Part shown: one piece after another, positions 17,502 to 24,356 of the stretch
Layout of the letters: each line of letters opens with the position of its first letter
Position numbering within the stretch: the first letter of the stretch is position 1
Assembly: GCA_030427835.1 (NCBI GenBank)
Contig: JAUICN010000001.1
Coordinates: 331,929 to 395,928, forward strand
Reading direction: 5' to 3'
From: Polyangia bacterium
GTDB lineage: Bacteria > Myxococcota_A > Polyangia > Polyangiales > JAUICN01
DNA length: 64,000 nt
Translations under genes and position numbers: made by a program
Notes under the pieces: model-generated
Told to the model about the DNA's origin: nothing
The model's input: the letters and a program-made list of their open reading frames with translations, nothing else
Database searches by the model: none

Positions 17502-18209
17502 ATGGAACAGCTTCTGCCCGGATTGAGCTCAGCCCCCAACCTGCATCCCATGGTGGTGCACTTTCCCATCGCCTTTTGGGTCGCGGCCACGGGGGCGTGG
17601 CTGCTCGCGGTGACACGCAAGCGAGACGAGGCGTGGCGCTTCGGCCTGTGGCTCCACCTCCTCGGGGTGCTCGGAGCCGCCGTGGCCGTGGCCTTTGGCT
17701 TCTGGGCAACCGAGAAGATGGGGCACGACAGCCCGGGGCACGCTCTCGTCCATGTGCACCGCGACATCATGTTGTGGGCAACGGGGCTCGCGCTGACTGT
17801 CACGGCTCTCGGCTGGTGGAAGCGCACCGCGAAGCTGCGTGCTTCACTCACCGCGTTGTCCGTGGTGCTGGTCGGCCTCCTCACCGTTGGAGCAGATCGC
17901 GGAGCCGAGCTCGTGTTCCGGTACGGGATGGGCGTCGCGCATGAGACGCCGCCCGAATCAACACATACCCACTCGCACGACGACGACCACGGAGAGGCTC
18001 ACGAGCATTCAGGTCCGCAGCAAGCGGCTCCCCAGGGACATGGAGCCGTCCCGCACGCGGAGCCTGAAGCGCACCACTCGGCCGACGCCGGGCAAGACGT
18101 CGCGGCGCCGCTGGCAGAACCATCGGATTCCGTTCGAGAGCCGGCTAAGGCACGACCGCGACCGGCTCAGCATCCGCACGACCATGACCACTCGACCCAT
18201 GAACACTGA
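17502..18209 (+). CDS. DUF2231 membrane protein with His-rich tail
   Basis: 235 residues from ATG 17502 (AAGGA four bases upstream; a TTG at 17490 is possible but sits too close to its GGAGG). Residues about 12-130 hold four hydrophobic helices with the DUF2231 motif LHPMVVHFPIAFWV. The C-terminal ~100 residues are hydrophilic and very His-rich (HTHSHDDDHGEAHEH, a terminal HPHDHDHSTHEH), suggesting metal binding. DUF2231 proteins are common in metal and redox gene sets; no biochemical role is established to my knowledge. 24 bp after copB; overlaps the next gene. Confidence 0.8.
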   Translation: MEQLLPGLSSAPNLHPMVVHFPIAFWVAATGAWLLAVTRKRDEAWRFGLWLHLLGVLGAAVAVAFGFWATEKMGHDSPGHALVHVHRDIMLWATGLALTVTALGWWKRTAKLRASLTALSVVLVGLLTVGADRGAELVFRYGMGVAHETPPESTHTHSHDDDHGEAHEHSGPQQAAPQGHGAVPHAEPEAHHSADAGQDVAAPLAEPSDSVREPAKARPRPAQHPHDHDHSTHEH

Positions 18210-18876
18210 AAACCATACCACCCCGGCGGGGTTCATTCCCGCGCTGCGGTTTCACGCGCTCACGCGCCTCTACGACCCGGTGGTGCGTCTCACCACCCGT
18301 GAGCTCACGATCAAGAGGCGCCTCGTCGCAGGGCTCGGCCAAGGCGTTCAGAGCGTCCTCGATCTGGGGAGCGGAACTGGAACGTTGCTCAGTCTCGTTC
18401 GGTCCGCGTACCCGGGAGCCAAACTGGTCGGACTCGATGCGGATCCGCGCATCATCGCCCTAGCGAGAGCAAAGGTGGCGAGCGATGTCGAACTCGTCCA
18501 CGGCGACGCGACGAATCCTCCATTCGATCCTGGTTCCTTCGATCGCGTGGTGTCGAGCCTCGTGCTCCACCATCTGACCCGGGAACAAAAGCTGCGGGCG
18601 CTCTCCGCAGCAAGCGCGCTACTGAAATACGACGGTGAGCTTCACATCGCCGACTGGTCTTTCCCACACGACGTCGTCATGCGGGGCATGTTTCTCGTCG
18701 TGCAGCTCCTCGATGGCTTCGAGACCACGCGCGACAACGTGCGCGGAGATTTGCCAGACCTGATTCGCGAGGCTGGTTTCGGTGACGTCGTCGAGACCTA
18801 TCGGCAGCGGACGCCATTTGGCTCCATGGCCATCTACCGCGCGCGCTCCCGAGCGGCGGGCGGAGAAGCAAGATGA
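18199..18876 (+). CDS. Class I SAM-dependent methyltransferase
   Basis: 225 residues with a Rossmann methyltransferase core: motif I VLDLGSGTGTLL, the acidic end of strand 2 LVGLDADP, motif II/III VELVHGDATNPPF and the post-motif SLVLHHLTREQKLRAL, a pattern shared with UbiE/Coq5-like enzymes. Substrate unknown. Start: ATG 18199 overlaps the preceding stop (coupling); ATG 18184 is also possible. The frame stays open upstream, but that part overlaps the DUF2231 gene. Why a methyltransferase lies between two copper genes is unclear; with the ICMT-like gene it is the second methyltransferase of the island. Confidence 0.8.
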   Translation: MNTENHTTPAGFIPALRFHALTRLYDPVVRLTTRELTIKRRLVAGLGQGVQSVLDLGSGTGTLLSLVRSAYPGAKLVGLDADPRIIALARAKVASDVELVHGDATNPPFDPGSFDRVVSSLVLHHLTREQKLRALSAASALLKYDGELHIADWSFPHDVVMRGMFLVVQLLDGFETTRDNVRGDLPDLIREAGFGDVVETYRQRTPFGSMAIYRARSRAAGGEAR

Positions 18877-20378
18877 ACTGTTCGAAGTGTGAACCGTCGT
18901 CGAAACGCCGTTGGCCGATCTGGTTTGGGATCGTCTTCGTCGTTGTGGCGGGCATGGCATTGTGGGACTGGAGGAGCGGCGCACACCAGACACCGAAGTC
19001 GGGTAGTGAGCGGACGACAGCAAGTGATGCAGTCCGCGGCGTCTTCGAGACGGAGCTGTCGCATGCCTACCCGATCGCTTCGCCCGCTGTGACGGGTACC
19101 CGTCGCTTCGAGCTCCGGGCCGCGCCGACCGAGGTGCAGCAGTTCGACGGCAGGATGCTATCGGTCTGGGCGTACAACGGTCAGGTGCCGGGTCCGGAGC
19201 TGCGCGTCCGGCTCGGCGAAGAGGTCGAGGTGCAGCTGAAGAACGACCTGCCCCAGCCGACAACGATCCACTGGCACGGGGTTCGGGTCCCAAACGCGAT
19301 GGACGGTGTTCCGGGAGTCACGCAAGACCCGATCGCTCCCGGGGACGCGTTCACCTACCGGTTCGTCCCGAAAGACGCGGGCACGTTCTGGTTCCACCCT
19401 CACGTGCGGGGGGCCGAGCAGGTCGAGCGCGGGCTCTACGGCGTGCTCATCGTCGACGACGCCGAGACGCTGCCCTACAGCCGAGACGAGGTGTGGGTAC
19501 TCGACGACTGGCGGCTCGGCCCCGATGGCGAGATCGATCCACGCTTCGTTACTCGGCACGACCTCGCGCACGACGGACGCTGGGGCCAGGTCGTCACAGT
19601 GAACGGCGACGCGTCGAAGCGCATGACGGTTCACCCCGGTGAGCGCATTCGCCTTCGGTTGGTGAACACCTCGAACGGCAGGGTCTATCGTCCGGACTTC
19701 GGGGCGTTGTCTCCCAAGGTCATCGCCGTCGATGGGATGTACACGGCGCGCCCCCTCGCCATCGACGGCTTCGACCTCGCTCCCGGCAATCGTCTCGACC
19801 TCGAGATTCAGATCCCGACTGACGCTGCTGGGCAGATTGTCGCCGTGGTCGACAGGTTCACTCGCCGTCCGTTCACGCTCGCGACCTTGGAGGTTGAAGG
19901 AGATGCAGTCGATACGCCTGCGTTCGCGCCGCCATCGAACCTCCACATCCCGAGGTGGGCAGGCGCGACCGAGCGCCCGGTTGACGTCACCTACGTTCTC
20001 AATGCGCAGCGGGGCGGCGAGCACGGCATCCAATGGACCATCAACGGGAAGCCCTGGGGAGAGCACTCGGTGACCCAGCTCGCCGAGGGCAGGTGGGTGC
20101 GGGTTCGATTTCAGAACGACTCGGCGCGCCTGCACCCGATGCACATCCACGGACAGTTCTTCAAGGTCATCGCCCGCAATGGCCAGGCTTTGGACGACTC
20201 CTACTTTCGGGACACCGTGCTGCTACGGGGTCGCGAGACCATCGACGTCGGCATGGTGCCGCTCGACTGGGGCCGCTGGATGATGCACTGCCACATCCTC
20301 GAGCACGCCGACTCGGGGATGATGACCGAGGTGCAGGTCGGCGAGGGTGACACCACCCCGTCCCGGGGTGAACACTGA
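18873..20378 (+). CDS. Second multicopper oxidase (CueO/SufI-like), membrane-anchored
   Basis: 501 residues. Short Cys-containing N-terminus (MNCSKC), then a hydrophobic helix (about 14-34) with no twin-arginine motif, so probably a signal anchor. Three cupredoxin domains with all four copper motifs: IHWHGVRVP, TFWFHPHVRG, HPMHIHGQFF and HCHILEHADSGMM. It lacks the Met/His-rich loop of the copA product, so it may oxidise another substrate or act on Cu(I) less specifically. Overlaps the methyltransferase stop in ATGA. Last clear gene of the plus-strand operon. Confidence 0.9.
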   Translation: MNCSKCEPSSKRRWPIWFGIVFVVVAGMALWDWRSGAHQTPKSGSERTTASDAVRGVFETELSHAYPIASPAVTGTRRFELRAAPTEVQQFDGRMLSVWAYNGQVPGPELRVRLGEEVEVQLKNDLPQPTTIHWHGVRVPNAMDGVPGVTQDPIAPGDAFTYRFVPKDAGTFWFHPHVRGAEQVERGLYGVLIVDDAETLPYSRDEVWVLDDWRLGPDGEIDPRFVTRHDLAHDGRWGQVVTVNGDASKRMTVHPGERIRLRLVNTSNGRVYRPDFGALSPKVIAVDGMYTARPLAIDGFDLAPGNRLDLEIQIPTDAAGQIVAVVDRFTRRPFTLATLEVEGDAVDTPAFAPPSNLHIPRWAGATERPVDVTYVLNAQRGGEHGIQWTINGKPWGEHSVTQLAEGRWVRVRFQNDSARLHPMHIHGQFFKVIARNGQALDDSYFRDTVLLRGRETIDVGMVPLDWGRWMMHCHILEHADSGMMTEVQVGEGDTTPSRGEH

Positions 20379-20380
20379 CG

Positions 20381-20518
20381 ATGTCCCCATCCCGCAGTAA
20401 ACCCGCCTTTAAGCCTCGCGCCGTCGAAAAGCGCCGAGCTGTAAACCAGGCCCCCGCGCTCTCTCCCCGATCTCAGAGACAGAGAGCCGAGAACGCCCCG
20501 AGACTGCCTTCGACGTGA
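20381..20518 (+). CDS. Possible small basic ORF after the copper operon
   Basis: 45 codons beginning 2 bp after the oxidase stop: MSPSRSKPAF then a strongly basic stretch (PRAVEKRRAV) and an Arg/Gln-rich end. No family recognised and no separate ribosome site beyond coupling to the upstream gene. It may be a spurious frame in CG-rich DNA. Confidence 0.25.
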   Translation: MSPSRSKPAFKPRAVEKRRAVNQAPALSPRSQRQRAENAPRLPST

Positions 20519-20603
20519 CCGCGCGTGATCTCTGTGCGCACGCGGCCGAGACCGTTGCGAGCGTCACGGGTCGCGTAGAAGCCTGCGAAGACTGGGGGAT
20601 TCA

Positions 20604-20636
20604 AGAAAAAGCCCCGGGCGTTTCCGACCGGGGCTT
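20604..20636 (-). terminator. Rho-independent terminator of tRNA-Asn
   Basis: AAGCCCCGG (20609-20617) pairs with CCGGGGCTT (20628-20636). Read on the minus strand, the hairpin ends in GGGGCTTTTTC, a strong stem plus U-run about 45 bp after the tRNA 3' end. Confidence 0.85.
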
Positions 20637-20679
20637 CTGTGAACTGGTGGCGGCCCACCTGTTGGTGGACCGCCGTAAA

Positions 20680-20755
20680 TGGCTCCGAGAGCAGGACTCG
20701 AACCTGCGACCAAGTGATTAACAGTCACCCGCTCTACCAACTGAGCTATCTCGGA
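20680..20755 (-). tRNA. tRNA-Asn (anticodon GTT)
   Basis: 76 nt with encoded CCA. Minus strand begins TCCGAGATAGCTCAGTTGG (acceptor and D arm). The anticodon loop contains CTGTTAA with GTT, and the T loop is GTTCGAGTCC. The acceptor stem TCCGAGA pairs with TCTCGGA. The 3' end faces the copper island, the orientation used by tRNA-targeting integrases. Confidence 0.97.
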
Positions 20756-20812
20756 AAAGTGGCGCCTAACATGTCCTGTGGTCCCAAAACCGTCAAGTCT
20801 TCGGCACCCGCC

Positions 20813-21250
20813 CTATTCCAAACGAAGAGGTTTACTGGGCAGTTTAGCGTCTAGGGGCCTGGGATAGGCGGGTTCAAGCCCATGCCCGGGCACGGAAGGT
20901 TGGCTCTGCATCACCCTACGCGCAGTCTCAATCAATGATTGGGTGGTCCAGGGCTGCTCGGAAGCGGGAACGGGCCACAGTTTCGCACCTAGCGCTAGCC
21001 CAAGGGCTTTTGCCGTGACCATTCCCACACGGGTGGACGTGTACCCACCAGGGCCTACGCACACCACGACTGCGGTGATTTGAGTTTTTTCGTATCCACA
21101 GTCGGCCAGCAAACGATCCAGCGTGTTCAAAAGCACCTCTGAATGTCGTTTTCCTTGCGCAGCTTCCGTTGCACCCTGGGATCCAAGGGGCCCGTCAACC
21201 GCCAGGTGGAGGTCTTTTCCGGAAGTATCAATGGCAATCATCACGGACAT
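20813..21250 (-). CDS. tsaB: Short TsaB-like tRNA threonylcarbamoyladenosine factor
   Basis: 145 residues; usual TsaB is about 220-235. The first ~95 residues match the ASKHA-fold N-terminal half: MIAIDTSGKDLHLAV, KRHSEVLLNTLDRLLADCG, VVVCVGPGGYTSTRVGMVTAKALGLALG. The second domain is essentially missing: after SEQPWTTQSLIETA only about 40 residues remain, ending in a TsaB-like GLEPAYPRP tail. No stop-interrupted remainder is seen downstream. TsaB partners TsaD/TsaE in making t6A on ANN-decoding tRNAs such as the neighbouring tRNA-Asn. Divergent from the MiaE-like gene. Either a genuinely compact TsaB or an internally deleted one. Confidence 0.75.
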   Translation of the reverse strand: MSVMIAIDTSGKDLHLAVDGPLGSQGATEAAQGKRHSEVLLNTLDRLLADCGYEKTQITAVVVCVGPGGYTSTRVGMVTAKALGLALGAKLWPVPASEQPWTTQSLIETARRVMQSQPSVPGHGLEPAYPRPLDAKLPSKPLRLE

Positions 21251-21312
21251 GGGGTGGGTAGTGTGATGGTCACTGGCCTGGGGGTCCAGTGTGATCCAGA
21301 ATTGCCGCTTCG

Positions 21313-21894
21313 ATGCTTGGTTTGTTACGCCCCACGGACAGGAGCTGGGTGGATACCACCCGTGGAAATCTCGGTATTCTGCTGAGCGATCACGCCCATT
21401 GTGAGCTTAAGGCGGCCCAAAGTGCACTCAGCCTTGTGGCGCGCTTTGGGGGGGAGTTCCCTCAACTGGTGGCACCGCTATCCGCCCTCGCACGGGAGGA
21501 AACGGAGCATTTTGAACAGGTGCATCAAGTCGCGGCTGAGTACGGCACTGCGATTGGCTATCCAGAGGCGGATACCTATGTCAACGCGGTGCGTACCGCG
21601 CTTCAGGGCCTTGGGAACGCGCCGAACATGCTGGACCGACTGCTTGTGGCAGCCGTCATCGAAGCGCGGTCCTGCGAGCGCTTTAAGGTGCTCTCAACAC
21701 ACATGGAACCCGAGAAGCTACGGGTGTTTTACCGGGAACTGATGGAATCCGAGGCACGACATTTCGCCCTGTTTTCGCAACTTGCAGACGATTGCTTTGG
21801 TGCGGATCTGGCACGCCCACGACTCAAGCGACTCATGGCGCTGGAAGCGGACATCATCCAAGCCCGTTCTGTGAACCCCACCGTACACGGGTAG
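21313..21894 (+). CDS. miaE: MiaE-like tRNA-(ms2io6A) hydroxylase
   Basis: 193 residues, the usual MiaE length. A four-helix ferritin-like di-iron protein: ligand motifs DHAHCELKAA, REETEHFEQV, EARSCERF and ESEARHFALF supply Glu and His residues in the expected spacing. MiaE hydroxylates the isopentenyl group of ms2i6A-37 in tRNAs reading UNN codons, using O2. With TsaB and tRNA-Asn this makes a small tRNA-related cluster. Its TAG stop is inside the first unit of a 14-bp tandem repeat (21889-21941). Confidence 0.85.
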   Translation: MLGLLRPTDRSWVDTTRGNLGILLSDHAHCELKAAQSALSLVARFGGEFPQLVAPLSALAREETEHFEQVHQVAAEYGTAIGYPEADTYVNAVRTALQGLGNAPNMLDRLLVAAVIEARSCERFKVLSTHMEPEKLRVFYRELMESEARHFALFSQLADDCFGADLARPRLKRLMALEADIIQARSVNPTVHG

Positions 21895-21941
21895 CTGTGC
21901 ATGGGCAGCTGTGCATGGGTAGTTGTGCATGGGTAGCTGCC
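21889..21941. repeat. 14-bp tandem repeat starting at the miaE stop codon
   Basis: Unit GGGTAGCTGTGCAT: exact at 21889-21902, then copies with one change each at 21903-21916 and 21917-21930, and a partial copy to 21941. The TAG in the first unit is the miaE stop and is itself copied. Confidence 0.9.
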
Positions 21942-21988
21942 TTATCCCGTGCGTGGGCAGCCCAGGACTGCTACATGGGCCAAGGTTT

Positions 21989-22786
21989 ATGGCCAAGGGA
22001 AAACATACCCCCTCTCGACCGCCGACTGGCAAACGGCGCACAGGGGAAGGGGAGTCCACTGCCAGCCCGGCACCTGAAAGCGCGTGGTCGAATTTTCGAA
22101 CGATTCTCGTGGCTCTACTTGTGGCGCTAGGTATTCGCGTGGCACTGATCGAACCGTTCGAGATTGAGGGGCCGTCCATGGAGCCCACCCTGCTGAATGG
22201 GGACCGGGTCGTGTTGGCAAAGTATGCCTACGGGCTTTTCCTACCCTTCACAAAGAAGGCCATTCTTACGTGGAACGAACCCAACCCTGGGGACGTGGTC
22301 ATCGTCAAAAGCCCCCATGATGAACTTGATATCGTGAAACGCGTGATCGGCGTTCCTGGGGATATCATTGAGGTGCGTAGCGGCGCTGTGTACAAAAACG
22401 GCCGTGGGATCTTGGACAAGAAACTTGGGCCCTGTGGCGAGCAGGACGGGGAGCATTTTGAGGAGGGCTGTGTTTGGCACCAGGAAAAGGTCGGGGACCA
22501 CGTGTACCGCACTAGCCAGATGGGCGCGTTACGGTTTCCCGATTCACCGCAGGGTATGGCCCACGCCCCCCTTGGAGACAGCTTTCCTGCCGTGGAAGTT
22601 CCTGAGGGTCATGTGTATGTCATGGGAGACCATCGGGATAGGTCCAACGACAGCCGCTACTTTGGCATGGTCCCCATGGGCCGCGTAAAGGGCAAGGCGG
22701 TGTTTATTCACTGGTCTCGCGACCCATCGTTTAGGGGCGTTTTTGTGAACAGCCGTTGGACACGGATCTTCTCGTTCATCGACTAG
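21989..22786 (+). CDS. lepB: Signal peptidase I
   Basis: 265 residues from ATG 21989. Basic, Ser/Pro-rich N-terminus, one membrane helix (about 36-56), then the S26 catalytic domain: nucleophile S63 in GPSMEPTLLNGDRV and general base K117 in DIVKRVIGVPGD, plus the conserved GHVYVMGDHRDRSNDSRYFG box near the end. Cleaves Sec and Tat signal peptides at the outer face of the inner membrane. The frame opens at 21923 but the earlier part derives from repeat DNA. Convergent with nuoN; the gap is filled by a tandem repeat. Confidence 0.95.
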   Translation: MAKGKHTPSRPPTGKRRTGEGESTASPAPESAWSNFRTILVALLVALGIRVALIEPFEIEGPSMEPTLLNGDRVVLAKYAYGLFLPFTKKAILTWNEPNPGDVVIVKSPHDELDIVKRVIGVPGDIIEVRSGAVYKNGRGILDKKLGPCGEQDGEHFEEGCVWHQEKVGDHVYRTSQMGALRFPDSPQGMAHAPLGDSFPAVEVPEGHVYVMGDHRDRSNDSRYFGMVPMGRVKGKAVFIHWSRDPSFRGVFVNSRWTRIFSFID

Positions 22787-22790
22787 TGGG

Positions 22791-22843
22791 CTGGTATCGA
22801 CTGGCCGTCTGGTATCGATGGCAGCCTGGTATCGATAGGAAGC
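22791..22843. repeat. 17-18-bp tandem repeat between lepB and nuoN stops
   Basis: CTGGTATCGA recurs at 22791, 22809 and 22826, each followed by a similar GGC/GGA-containing tail. The array occupies almost the whole gap between the two convergent stop codons (22786 and 22844). Confidence 0.85.
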
Positions 22844-24352
22844 CTAGAGGGCGCGGGCGGCGCCGATAGCGATTTCCATGTAGTTGCCGGGTGCGATTCC
22901 GATACGGAAAACGAAGTAGGCTGCAAGCCCAATGGCTGCCCAAAGGTGTACGGAGCGCATGGGCACCGCCTGGGCAGCCTCCTGTTCCTGATCCTCCATG
23001 TACATTACAACAATGAGCTTCAGGTAATAAAAAGCCCCTACTGCACTCGCAAGCACTGCAAATATTACGAGAGGAATCAGGCCATCGCCCACGTTTACGG
23101 CAGACTGGAATAGGTAGTATTTTCCAATAAAACCGGCGGTTGGAGGAAAGCCCATGAGAGAAAGGGCTCCCACCATCATGGCTACGCCAATCCACGGGTG
23201 TCGCCGGCCAAGGCCCTTAAGGTCTTCGTAGGATACGACCTCTTTGCCTTTTGAGCCCGCCCAGATGAGGGATCCAAACACCAAGAGACTCGAAGCGGCG
23301 TAGCTCGCCAGGTACAACAGCATTGCGCTAAGCGCTTGATCTCCTGCACCCTCGTCGCCACCGGCTGCACTATGTGCATAGGCCACGAACCCCACCATGA
23401 TGTATCCCGCGTGGGCGATGGAAGAGTAGGCCAACATGCGTTTGACGTTGGTTTGTACCAATGCCGATAGGTTGCCCACCAACATGGAAGCGACCGCGAG
23501 GCCCATAACCAACGGGGGCCACCCGGAGAACGGGTCGGCCAGATTTGCGGCAGACAGGGCCACCACAGCAATGCGTACCCATACCGTGAACGCCGCAACT
23601 TTTACGACCACGGCCATGAACGCGGTCACAGATGTGGCCGCACCCTCGTAGACGTCTGGGCTCCACATGTGAAACGGAACCGCGCCCACCTTAAAGGCAA
23701 GGCCCGCGGTAATCAGGGCGGTGCCAAGCAGGGCAAGTGTGTTGTGTGCACTCCCCTCCACAAGCGCAGTGGCGATGGCCGCAAGTTCCATCTCGCCCGT
23801 GGCGCCGTAGAGGAGCGCCATTCCAAACAGAAGCAATGCGGCCGCGAAGGACCCCAGCAGAAAGTACTTCATTGCCCCCTCTACGGAACGGGGGCTGGTA
23901 CGTCGAAATGCGGCGAGGGAATAGACACCCAGGGACATGGTCTCAAGACCCACAAAGACCGAAAGTAGGTGCGTTGAGTGCACCAGCACCATGGCGCCAA
24001 AGGCAGCGAGCAGCATCACCACGTAGTACTCGCCCCGTTCCATCTGGTGCTCACGAAGGTAGGCACCCGCGAGCAAGGCCGTGATTGCCCCCGCTCCAGC
24101 GATCACTGCATCCAACAACAGGGCCATGGGGTCGGCCGCAAGAAAGGGCGCCACCAGGGGGTGCAACGCCATCGTATCGCCTTGCACCCATAGGCCAATC
24201 GCGCCCCCGGATGCACCCACGAAGGCCCAAAACGTGACTGTGGAAAGGTCGTTGGATTGGCCTTTGTCAGAGAATGCGTCTGCGAGCATGACTGCCGCCG
24301 CGCCCACAAGAACAAGAACCAGAGGAGAAAAACGAATGATGAGATCCAACAT
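22844..24352 (-). CDS. nuoN: NADH-quinone oxidoreductase subunit N
   Basis: 502 residues from ATG 24352, 4 bp after the nuoM stop; the frame opens at 24397 but that part is nuoM. About 14 membrane helices. Proton-translocating Mrp-antiporter-like subunit: the conserved Lys/Glu helices are recognisable (LSVFVGLETMSLGVYSLAAF with the TM5 Glu; GLAFKVGAVPFHMWSPDVYEGA; LVQTNVKRMLAYSSIAHAGY). Last gene of the minus-strand complex I operon. Confidence 0.95.
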   Translation of the reverse strand: MLDLIIRFSPLVLVLVGAAAVMLADAFSDKGQSNDLSTVTFWAFVGASGGAIGLWVQGDTMALHPLVAPFLAADPMALLLDAVIAGAGAITALLAGAYLREHQMERGEYYVVMLLAAFGAMVLVHSTHLLSVFVGLETMSLGVYSLAAFRRTSPRSVEGAMKYFLLGSFAAALLLFGMALLYGATGEMELAAIATALVEGSAHNTLALLGTALITAGLAFKVGAVPFHMWSPDVYEGAATSVTAFMAVVVKVAAFTVWVRIAVVALSAANLADPFSGWPPLVMGLAVASMLVGNLSALVQTNVKRMLAYSSIAHAGYIMVGFVAYAHSAAGGDEGAGDQALSAMLLYLASYAASSLLVFGSLIWAGSKGKEVVSYEDLKGLGRRHPWIGVAMMVGALSLMGFPPTAGFIGKYYLFQSAVNVGDGLIPLVIFAVLASAVGAFYYLKLIVVMYMEDQEQEAAQAVPMRSVHLWAAIGLAAYFVFRIGIAPGNYMEIAIGAARAL

Positions 24353-24356
24353 ACTT

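Larger units (their letters stand above)
20379..20679. other. Island/chromosome junction interval
   Basis: About 300 bp between the last copper gene and tRNA-Asn. It holds a possible 45-codon ORF (20381-20518) and the tRNA terminator (20604-20636). The CpG-rich style of the island continues to about 20,580. No integrase fragment, insertion sequence end or copy of the tRNA 3' end was seen. Confidence 0.5.

Noticed and set aside
20380-20760. Direct repeat of the tRNA-Asn 3' end as an attachment site
   Set aside because: No second copy of the T-arm/acceptor sequence was seen on the island side within the window.
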